A stretch of 21,547 bases of DNA from an uncultured Porphyromonadaceae bacterium (GTDB lineage: Bacteria > Bacteroidota > Bacteroidia > Bacteroidales > Muribaculaceae): the NCBI GenBank assembly GCA_905193485.1, contig CAJJOX010000013.1:1-21547 (forward strand), in the 5' to 3' direction. Position 1 is the stretch's first letter. Each line of letters opens with the position of its first letter. Under the pieces are notes generated by a model. The model was not told the origin of the DNA. It saw nothing but the letters and a program-made list of their open reading frames with translations, and made no database searches. This document shows, in pieces, positions 15,562-21,547 of this stretch. Made by a program: the position numbers and the translations under genes.

Positions 15562-16407
15562 ATGTTAAAACACGCTTTCCTGATAATCGCCCACAATGAA
15601 TTCGGATCACTCCAGCGACTCATTGACGCGCTTGATGCCCCGGACAATGACATCTACGTGCACATTGACGCACGCGTCAAAAAAATGCCTGAATTAAAAA
15701 GCGGCCTGAGCCGACTGACAGTGCTCGACAAACGTCTGAAAGTAATCTGGGGACATGAATCTCTACCGCAATGCGAAATGTCACTGATGGAAGCGGCAGA
15801 CAAATCCGATGTCGATTATGATTTCTACCACCTCATTTCCGGCACACATTATCCGATCGTCAGCCGAAAAGAATTCAACGATTTTTTCAAAGAATACAAG
15901 GGCAAAAGCCTTTTCCAGCCGATGGGATTTGGAGAGGACGAGAAGCTGAAACGCTTCGGGCGCTATCATTTCTTCCTCCACGGATACAGTTCGAGGCACA
16001 ACATTATCAACCGGCCATCACGTTTTCTCTGGAAAGTATTGCTTTACGTACAAAAGAAACTGCACATAAGCCGCGACCATTCGTTTCTCAACAGGAAGTC
16101 AAGCAACTGGTGCGCACTGTCGGCTGAAGCCGTCAAGGCCATTCTTGCCGACCGCGACATAATAAAAAAACGTTTTCACCGGACTCTATGCAGCGATGAA
16201 TGGTACAAGCTTTCGGTGCTCGGCGAACATAAACTGCCTGTGGTTGAAACCGACCGGTTGCTGATCCAATTTTTTCAAAGAGGCAACCCAAAAGCCCTTG
16301 ACAGGAATGATTACGAGAAGATCAAAGCATCCGGGTGTGTGTTCGGACGCAAGTTCACTGAAAAAAGCAAAGAACTGATTGAAATATTGAAAGATGGACA
16401 AAATTAA
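15562..16407 (+). CDS. GT14 family glycosyltransferase (core-2/I-branching type), copy 2
   Basis: A 281-residue member of the same family as the genes at 8567 and 17196. Motifs: 'KHAFLIIAHNEFGSLQRLI' (3-21), 'IYVHIDARVKKM' near 31-42, 'VIWGHESLPQCEMSLMEAA' near 56-74, 'FYHLISGTHYPI' near 83-94, 'RKSSNWCALSAEAVKAIL' near 176-193, 'RFHRTLCSDEWYKLSVL' near 200-216 and the closing 'SGCVFGRKF'. Composition is intermediate between the A+T-rich island and the G+C-rich flanks. Its 3' end overlaps the next gene by 14 nt. The segment at 15589-15604 is repeated exactly in the upstream remnant. Substrates are unknown. Confidence 0.87.
   Translation: MLKHAFLIIAHNEFGSLQRLIDALDAPDNDIYVHIDARVKKMPELKSGLSRLTVLDKRLKVIWGHESLPQCEMSLMEAADKSDVDYDFYHLISGTHYPIVSRKEFNDFFKEYKGKSLFQPMGFGEDEKLKRFGRYHFFLHGYSSRHNIINRPSRFLWKVLLYVQKKLHISRDHSFLNRKSSNWCALSAEAVKAILADRDIIKKRFHRTLCSDEWYKLSVLGEHKLPVVETDRLLIQFFQRGNPKALDRNDYEKIKASGCVFGRKFTEKSKELIEILKDGQN
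15589..15604 (+). repeat. Direct repeat, right copy (in GT14 copy 2)
   Basis: GCCCACAATGAATTCG, identical to 14518-14533 in the GT14 remnant and in the same coding frame. Recombination between the two copies would delete the intervening GT2 gene and leave an intact GT14 frame. Confidence 0.75.
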
Positions 16408-17164
16408 AACCTATATCATAAATCTGCCGTCATCAGAAACACGCCGACGCTATATGACTGAATTGCTTAAGCCATACCCATTTCTGGACTTCCATTTTAT
16501 ATCGGCGATCAATGGCAGGGAATTATCCCGAGAAAAGAGAAATGAGCTTTTTGATGACAGCGATTGTTTAAAACGATATGGCCGAGAACTTAATTCAGGT
16601 GAGATCGGATGTGTTTTAAGCCATCGCAAATGTTACCGGACTCTCGTTGATTCTGACGACAATTATGCCCTTATTTTTGAAGATGACATTCAGTTTATAC
16701 GCGATATCAATATTTTATCCGATATTGATTTAGATAATATATTATCGGTCGAAACGCCTACCGTGCTTTTAATATCAGGCGACTTCTGGTACTTTAAACG
16801 TAGACCTATTGTTGATGCCTACTGCGCAATCGGAGCGTATGCCTATCTGATCAACCGGGCGGCGGCAGAAAAGATTTTATCAGTAAAACGACCGTTCAAC
16901 GTGTCGGATGACTGGATGCTATATAAACATATGGGTATACGTCTGAAAGCCATCATGCCGTATATCGTTGATGCGAATCTAAACATGGACTTGTTAGGCT
17001 CAGACGTCAATCAATATTCCTGGGGTATTGACAGAAAAAGAATGTCATTAAACAATATTGTCGCTTTTGGTTTCTCAGGACTCATAAAAAGAATACTTAA
17101 AGGCACCGGACACTTTGAATCGAAAATAAAAGTTTTTAAAGGGAAAATTGTTGACTGGAAATAG
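16394..17164 (+). CDS. Family 25 glycosyltransferase (LPS-type)
   Basis: A 256-residue GT25 enzyme, the family that includes LOS/LPS galactosyltransferases; the donor here is unknown. Motifs: 'IKTYIINLPSSETRRRYM' (4-21), 'FHFISAINGREL' near 33-44, 'LNSGEIGCVLSHRKCYRTL' near 67-85 and the metal-binding 'YALIFEDDIQF' near 91-101. 'GAYAYLINRAAAEKIL' follows near 148-163, with 'SDDWMLYKHMGI' near 171-182. It overlaps the 3' end of GT14 copy 2 by 14 nt, implying coupled translation. It is the last gene of the A+T-rich island. Its C-terminal 40 residues are Lys-rich, as is common for peripheral inner-membrane transferases. Confidence 0.88.
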   Translation: MDKIKTYIINLPSSETRRRYMTELLKPYPFLDFHFISAINGRELSREKRNELFDDSDCLKRYGRELNSGEIGCVLSHRKCYRTLVDSDDNYALIFEDDIQFIRDINILSDIDLDNILSVETPTVLLISGDFWYFKRRPIVDAYCAIGAYAYLINRAAAEKILSVKRPFNVSDDWMLYKHMGIRLKAIMPYIVDANLNMDLLGSDVNQYSWGIDRKRMSLNNIVAFGFSGLIKRILKGTGHFESKIKVFKGKIVDWK

Positions 17165-17195
17165 AAATAATCTATTTTTAAACAAAAAATTTCAC

Positions 17196-18029
17196 ATGGT
17201 GGACAAGCATGCATTTTTGATTATGGCGCATGCGGAGCCGGTAATGCTCCGGGAACTCATCGACGAGATTGACGATGAACGGGCCGACATCTTTGTGCAT
17301 ATCGACCGCAAGGCGCCGTTTGACGGCTCGGAACTGACCACGGCAAAAAGCAAGCTGACGGTTCTGCCGAAGCGCATCGACGGCCGATGGGGCGACTATT
17401 CGCTTGTTGAGATCGAGCTGGAGCTGCTGAAAGCGGCAACGGACAACGATCAGTATGCACGCTATCATCTCATATCGGGCATGGACATGCTCACGGCCGA
17501 CATTGACAGCATCATAGCGGAATGCAGCAACGCGCCCCGCACTGAATTCATTGCCATAGCCCGCAACGTGAGCGCGGATGAGCTGCGCTACAGGAGTCAG
17601 CACCGGTTTCTGTTCCCGGGTCATTTCCGGTCGAAAAATCCATTACTGCGTGCCATGCGCAAGGCATGGGCGATGTGTCAGAGCGCCGCAGGCTACCGCC
17701 GCTGTCCGCTGCCGATAGTCAAGGGATCGCAATGGTGGTCGATAACCGACAGCTTCGCACGTTATTGCTTAGATCACTCCTCTTGGATCGAGGAGTGGTT
17801 CAGAGGCACCTATTGCCCTGACGAGATGGTGTTTCAGACACTCTGCATGAATTCGGAATTTGCCGCCGACATCTGCCGCGCAGATGATGAATTCGACGGT
17901 AACCGACGATATATAAAATGGGAGAACGGTCAGCTCATGCCGCTTACGGACGCTGATCTGACAGAGGCACGCCGGCATGGCCGCTGGTTTGCCCGCAAGC
18001 GTCCCGCACGAACAACGACCCAATCGTAA
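17196..18029 (+). CDS. GT14 family glycosyltransferase (core-2/I-branching type), copy 3
   Basis: A 277-residue transferase. Motifs: 'DKHAFLIMAHAEPVMLRELI' (3-22), 'FVHIDRKAPFDGSEL' near 34-48, 'RWGDYSLVEIELELL' near 62-76 and 'ARYHLISGMDML' near 87-98. 'KGSQWWSITDSFARYCL' follows near 171-187, with 'FRGTYCPDEMVFQTL' near 199-213 and the closing 'HGRWFARK'. ATG 17196 is preferred. The frame is open to a TTG at 17148 overlapping the GT25 gene, but those 16 extra residues are Asn-rich and do not match the siblings' N termini. It is as G+C-rich as copy 1 and shares 'HIDRKAPFDGS' with it, marking the return to the flanking composition. It is more divergent from copies 1 and 2 in its middle third, so a different acceptor is likely. 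Confidence 0.87.
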   Translation: MVDKHAFLIMAHAEPVMLRELIDEIDDERADIFVHIDRKAPFDGSELTTAKSKLTVLPKRIDGRWGDYSLVEIELELLKAATDNDQYARYHLISGMDMLTADIDSIIAECSNAPRTEFIAIARNVSADELRYRSQHRFLFPGHFRSKNPLLRAMRKAWAMCQSAAGYRRCPLPIVKGSQWWSITDSFARYCLDHSSWIEEWFRGTYCPDEMVFQTLCMNSEFAADICRADDEFDGNRRYIKWENGQLMPLTDADLTEARRHGRWFARKRPARTTTQS

Positions 18030-18047
18030 AACAATCATAAAACAGCT

Positions 18048-19034
18048 ATGAACCGCTATTTCCCTATTGACTCTGCAAAAATTGTGATGGCCATAATGAT
18101 CGTGTCTCTCCACTCCATGCCGCTATTTCACGATGCTGATGTGGATCAGTACGTAGGCTGGGGCTTCGATCTTATAGTGCCGCTTTTCTTCTGCTTCTCC
18201 GGCTTTTTCTATGGAGCGAACACCGACTTGAAGAAATCGCTCAGGCATCTGATACCGCTCTATCTGTTTTACGCCGTGCTTTCGTGGCCGCTGAGTTTCA
18301 TCGTTTTCGAGGGACTGACATTGTGGCAGGCGCTCCACAAAGCGTTGTTTTTCGGCACATTCAACATCGGATGGTTCATCGTGTCGCTGGCATGGTGCAT
18401 GATCATCATTTTCTATCTCGACAAGCTGCGAAACCGGGCGTTGCGTTACGGCCTTATGACAGCATCCGCGCTGCTCTGCTATGTGGTGTGCATGTCGATG
18501 ATCAGTTACAGCAGCGTGATCACCGGCAGCGTGATCGGAAAGATGCAAAGGATATCGGCCGATCTGATATCCGTTCCGCAATGGAGCTTCATGAGAGGAT
18601 TGCTCTTTTTCACCATAGGATTTTTCTTCAACCGGTTTGCCATACGCATTCCGCGATATGCGGCTTTTGCGATGCTGCTCATGGCGCTGACAGCATATTT
18701 CGCCGAACTCACACTGACTAACCGAGCCGGCATAACGGTGACAAGCATCAATTGCTCCATCCCGTTTGTGATATTCGCAGGCATGGCCACGATCCTTTCC
18801 TATTGCAGGCCGACCGACGATCACGGACTCGGCAAAGAATTTCGCCGCGCATCCACAATGCTCTATCTATCACACCCGATGATAATGTTTCTGCTCTACG
18901 GGGCCACGGGGATCAATGGCGGACTTCCACGACTGGTCATCACACTGGCCGTTTTCGCGGTTTTATTTGCAACATACCAACGTCTGCGCAAATTGCAAAA
19001 ACCTTATCTGCACTGGTTGAAATATGCCTGCTGA
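18048..19034 (+). CDS. Membrane acyltransferase (acyltransferase-3-like)
   Basis: A 328-residue integral membrane protein with about ten hydrophobic segments and the N-terminal arrangement of acyltransferase-3 enzymes. 'FPIDSAKIVMAIMIVSLHSMPLF' contains the conserved His of that family, followed by 'IVPLFFCFSGFFYG', a Phe/Ser/Gly motif also typical. These proteins move acyl groups, often acetyl, onto extracytoplasmic glycans, so O-acetylation of the polysaccharide is the likely role; some relatives transfer other groups or have unknown roles. Segment 'LHKALFFGTFNIGWFIVSLAW' and the C-terminal 'STMLYLSHPMIMFLLYG' also fit. It lies 18 nt after GT14 copy 3 and overlaps the following GT2 start by 11 nt. 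Confidence 0.82.
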   Translation: MNRYFPIDSAKIVMAIMIVSLHSMPLFHDADVDQYVGWGFDLIVPLFFCFSGFFYGANTDLKKSLRHLIPLYLFYAVLSWPLSFIVFEGLTLWQALHKALFFGTFNIGWFIVSLAWCMIIIFYLDKLRNRALRYGLMTASALLCYVVCMSMISYSSVITGSVIGKMQRISADLISVPQWSFMRGLLFFTIGFFFNRFAIRIPRYAAFAMLLMALTAYFAELTLTNRAGITVTSINCSIPFVIFAGMATILSYCRPTDDHGLGKEFRRASTMLYLSHPMIMFLLYGATGINGGLPRLVITLAVFAVLFATYQRLRKLQKPYLHWLKYAC

Positions 19035-20016
19035 CATGGAGAATCCAACAATATCGGTTGTCGTTCCGGTCTACGGGGTGGAGCGATTTGTTGAGGCGTG
19101 CGTGCGCTCGCTGATGGAGCAGACGCTTCGCGATGGGGTGGAGTTTATCTTTGTCGACGATGCCTCGCCCGACGGAAGCATGGATACCCTGCGGCGCGCT
19201 GTCGCCGATTATCCCGACCGAGCCGCACAGGTGAGGATACTGACCCACAGCCGTAACCGCGGACTGCCGTCGGCGCGCAACACCGGCATGGATGCAGCCC
19301 GGGGCGAATATATCGTGCACATCGACAGCGACGATTTCGCCGAGCCGCAGATGCTTGAAGCGCTTCTTGGCGAAGCTCGCCGGAGTGGCGCCGACATGGT
19401 GTGGTGCGACTGGTATCTCTCGACCGAAGGAGGCGAGCGCAGAATGGCCACACCCGAGATCAGCGACGGCCACGAGGCGATGCTTGCCATGCTCGGCGGC
19501 TCGATGAAATTCAACGTGTGGAACAAGCTGACGCGCCGCAGCGTGTTTGCCGACAATGCATTGCGTTTTCCCGACGGGCAGCCTATGGGCGAGGACATGA
19601 CGATGATACGCGCCTGCGCCCGTTGCCGGCTGACGGCTCATGTGGCGCAACCGCTCTATCACTACCGGCGCACCAACAGCGGCGCAATGACGCAGACCTA
19701 TAGTGACGCCAATTTCAACCAGCTGCGCCACAATGCCGACCTGACAACCGACGATCTGACACGGATCGGAGCCATCACGGCCGAGGAAACCGATCTGTTC
19801 AGGCTTCAGGTGAAATTTCCGTTCCTGCTGATGGAGCCTGCATCGCGCGGATTCAGTCTGTGGCGCGACTGGTGGCCGGAAGCCAACGCCCGCACGGCCG
19901 TCAACCCCTACGGCACCCGTCACAGCCGCATGGCGCAGCGCTGGGCCGCACGCGGCTGGTGGTGGCCTCTGCGCCTCTACCGCACATTATTGAAATTTTA
20001 TCAAAAACACGCATAA
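19024..20016 (+). CDS. Family 2 glycosyltransferase
   Basis: A 330-residue GT-A transferase with a classic GT2 N-terminal domain: 'ISVVVPVYGVERFVEACV' (10-27), 'EFIFVDDASPDGSMDTL' near 40-56, 'NRGLPSARNTGMDAARGEY' near 77-95, and the DXD-type 'VHIDSDDF' near 97-104. 'GEDMTMIRACARC' near 190 marks the acceptor-side acidic element. The C terminus is rich in Trp and Arg with a basic end. ATG 19024 overlaps the acyltransferase gene by 11 nt; ATG 19036 four codons later is equally possible, as neither has a clear ribosome-binding site. The sugar is unknown. Confidence 0.88.
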   Translation: MPADMENPTISVVVPVYGVERFVEACVRSLMEQTLRDGVEFIFVDDASPDGSMDTLRRAVADYPDRAAQVRILTHSRNRGLPSARNTGMDAARGEYIVHIDSDDFAEPQMLEALLGEARRSGADMVWCDWYLSTEGGERRMATPEISDGHEAMLAMLGGSMKFNVWNKLTRRSVFADNALRFPDGQPMGEDMTMIRACARCRLTAHVAQPLYHYRRTNSGAMTQTYSDANFNQLRHNADLTTDDLTRIGAITAEETDLFRLQVKFPFLLMEPASRGFSLWRDWWPEANARTAVNPYGTRHSRMAQRWAARGWWWPLRLYRTLLKFYQKHA

Positions 20017-20019
20017 CCT

Positions 20020-21330
20020 ATGATCAGACTGCTGACATACGTGCTCATCATGCTGTTGACCAGCATGTATTGCTACCCGTTTGAATTTACGTTTCTGCCC
20101 GGCGCAAACACGAAGAAAATAATCGCCTTGGCTGGACTCATCATTTATCTTATGCATCTTGCACGCAGGCAAAGCTCGGGATTAAGCCGCAATATGCTCA
20201 TGCTGACACTATTGGCCATGATGGTATCGGCATGGTGCTTTGCCTCGGTGGTGATCAACAACACCAACGACATGGAATATGTCGACTACGTTGTTTCGAT
20301 GTGGGTGTGGGTCGGAGGAGCATATGCCGTTGTCGAAACCATCCGCGCACGGCATGGCACGGCCTCGGTGATGCTCATCACCAACTATCTTGCTGCAGCG
20401 GCGGTGTTTCAGTGCTTATCGGCGCTTGCCATCGACAATATACCAGCGGTGAAAGTATTCGCAGTCGACTATATTGCTCTGGATTATGACTGGATGGATT
20501 CAGTCAAACGCATGTATGGCTTCGGCGCAAGCGTTGATCCGGCCGGCATAAAATTCGCCCTTACCCTCACTCTCATCACCGGGGTAATGAGCCATATAGT
20601 GCACACAAAACTGCGCAATTACATCTGGCTATATGTGGTATCCTACGTCATCATCTTTGTGGTAGGCAACATGATATCCCGCACCACCACCGTCGGCCTT
20701 GTGGTTTCGGCCATTATCGTGATGCTGCATCTGATAGCCGACGACCGCAAGCGCCGCGCCGCCGGCCGCAAGCGCAGCTACCGCACCTTCCTGAGCTGGG
20801 CGGTGATAGGATTCTGCGGCGTCATGGTCTGCATCTATCTCTACCGGATCTCGGCACCGTTCCGGGAGGATATCCGATTTGCCTTCGAGGGCTTCTTCTC
20901 GCTCGCAGAGAAAGGCACATGGGATGTGGCGTCGAACAACAAGCTCGCCACGATGTATGTGTGGCCCGACACGCTCCACACCTGGCTCATCGGCGACGGC
21001 TATATCTCCAATCCCTACTACACCGATCCGCTCTACACCGGGCCGCTGGTCGAAGGCTACTATATGGGCACCGACGTGGGCTATCTGCGCTTCATATTCT
21101 ATTTCGGACTGCCGGGGCTGCTCATCTTCTCATGGTTTTTCATCAAGGCCGGACAATATTGCGCGCGGATATCACCCGACTACAAACGGCTCTTCTTCTT
21201 CCTCATCCTGGCCAACTTCATAATATGGTTCAAGGTGGCCACCGACTGCTTTGTCATCATCGCCCTCTTCCTCATGCTCGATCCGGGCGAGGATTCGGCC
21301 TACAACAAACGCATAGCCCTGCGATCATGA
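20020..21330 (+). CDS. Wzy-like O-antigen/capsule polymerase
   Basis: A 436-residue integral membrane protein with roughly 10-12 hydrophobic segments and a long hydrophilic loop near residues 285-350. The loop holds 'LHTWLIGDGYISNPYY', followed by 'GTDVGYLRFIFYFGLPGLL'. The 'GDG...TDVGYLR' arrangement before the last membrane segments is common in Wzy and ligase-type proteins, which join lipid-linked repeat units in the periplasm. Position, size and topology fit the polymerase of this locus, pairing with the flippase at 7020-8561; primary sequence in this family is poorly conserved. It begins 3 nt after the GT2 stop, and its TGA overlaps the next ATG (ATGA). Confidence 0.8.
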   Translation: MIRLLTYVLIMLLTSMYCYPFEFTFLPGANTKKIIALAGLIIYLMHLARRQSSGLSRNMLMLTLLAMMVSAWCFASVVINNTNDMEYVDYVVSMWVWVGGAYAVVETIRARHGTASVMLITNYLAAAAVFQCLSALAIDNIPAVKVFAVDYIALDYDWMDSVKRMYGFGASVDPAGIKFALTLTLITGVMSHIVHTKLRNYIWLYVVSYVIIFVVGNMISRTTTVGLVVSAIIVMLHLIADDRKRRAAGRKRSYRTFLSWAVIGFCGVMVCIYLYRISAPFREDIRFAFEGFFSLAEKGTWDVASNNKLATMYVWPDTLHTWLIGDGYISNPYYTDPLYTGPLVEGYYMGTDVGYLRFIFYFGLPGLLIFSWFFIKAGQYCARISPDYKRLFFFLILANFIIWFKVATDCFVIIALFLMLDPGEDSAYNKRIALRS

Positions 21331-21547
21331 AGATAGCCTACTGCATAGCCTCGACATGCCGCAGCGGCGGCATGGAACGCGTGCTCGCCGGCAAGGCCAA
21401 CTGGCTGGCGGCTCACGGACACAGGGTGGACATCATCACCACCGACCAGCGGGGACGCAAGCCGTTTTTCGCGCTCGATCCCACAATACGCTGCCACGAT
21501 CTCGGCATCGACTACGAAGCCAACAACGGCGGCCCGCTGCTGAAAAA
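21327..21547 (+). CDS. Family 4 glycosyltransferase, N-terminal part (cut by window end)
   Basis: The first 73 residues of a GT-B transferase. 'MKIAYCIASTCRSGGMERVL' carries the glycine-rich loop with MERVL that opens GT4 enzymes, followed by 'KANWLAAHGHRVDIIT', the second strand-helix unit. The 3' part lies outside the window, so the C-terminal donor-binding domain is not seen. The start codon overlaps the stop of the polymerase gene. Composition is G+C-rich like its neighbours, and the cluster evidently continues downstream. Confidence 0.82.
   Translation, partial: MKIAYCIASTCRSGGMERVLAGKANWLAAHGHRVDIITTDQRGRKPFFALDPTIRCHDLGIDYEANNGGPLLK

Larger units (their letters stand above)
10520..17195. 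other. A+T-rich island inside the polysaccharide cluster
   Basis: Genes between 10520 and 17195 use many more A/T-ending codons than those on either side. By hand count, 13501-13560 has 20 G+C of 60, against 45 of 60 at 9001-9060. The island carries an independent promoter, an unknown gene pair, a broken GT2, a GT14 remnant and several transferases. G+C-rich polysaccharide genes resume at the third GT14 (17196). No transposase, integrase or clear target-site duplication is visible, so the island is defined by composition and content only. Confidence 0.65.

Noticed and set aside
17148..17195. TTG start extending GT14 copy 3 by 16 residues
   Set aside because: The extension does not match sibling N termini and overlaps the GT25 gene; ATG 17196 aligns with the family start.
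18940..19923. Long minus-strand open frame (327 codons) opposite the GT2 gene
   Set aside because: It lies antisense to a gene with clear GT2 motifs, has no recognisable domain, and is explained by the strong G+C bias at third codon positions.
1..21547. CRISPR array, tRNA/rRNA genes, insertion sequences or phage genes
   Set aside because: No regularly spaced repeats, no recognisable tRNA or rRNA segments, and no transposase, integrase or phage structural motifs were found on either strand.

Overview
The window is a co-directional (+ strand) stretch of a Bacteroidota chromosome, most likely order Bacteroidales. The evidence is a TamB gene coupled to a lipidated Omp85/TamA-type gene (TamL), an UpxY-type NusG paralogue at the head of a polysaccharide cluster, and promoter motifs of the Bacteroidota form (TTG/TTTG, about 20 nt, TAnnTTTG). 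The G+C-rich flanks would suit Muribaculaceae, but that family call is only inference. No RNA gene, CRISPR array, transposase or minus-strand gene can be supported.

Layout. (1) 1-4476: 3' end of tamB and complete tamL, an envelope-assembly pair outside the polysaccharide cluster. (2) 4477-4806: intergenic region with a hairpin after tamL, a good promoter and a strongly folded leader of about 200 nt. (3) 4807-10519: upxY, a HAD hydrolase, an FrhB-type iron-sulfur protein, a Wzx-like flippase, a GT14 transferase and a polysaccharide pyruvyl transferase, tightly packed and G+C-rich. (4) 10520-17195: a markedly more A+T-rich island. It opens with its own promoter and an unrecognised two-gene cassette (82 aa plus a 206 aa tail-anchored protein). 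It continues with a GT2 gene broken by an in-frame TAA, a Caps_synth-type transferase, a GT4 gene with a nine-C tract, a GT14 remnant, a GT2, a second GT14 and a GT25. (5) 17196-21547: a return to G+C-rich DNA with a third GT14, an acyltransferase, a GT2, a Wzy-like polymerase and the start of another GT4 cut by the window end.

Together, regions 3-5 look like a surface or capsular polysaccharide locus. UpxY would allow transcription of the long operon, the glycosyltransferases would build a repeat unit on a lipid carrier, the pyruvyl transferase and acyltransferase would decorate it, the flippase would export it and the polymerase would chain it. The initiating phosphoglycosyltransferase, nucleotide-sugar synthesis genes and export/chain-length genes are not in the window and may lie downstream.

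The points most worth a second look are the unknown cassette with its apparently leaderless promoter, the folded upxY leader, the possible phase-variable C9 tract, the nonsense codon in the first GT2, and the GT14 remnant sharing an in-frame 16-bp direct repeat with the intact GT14 downstream. They suggest a locus being remodelled by gene exchange.
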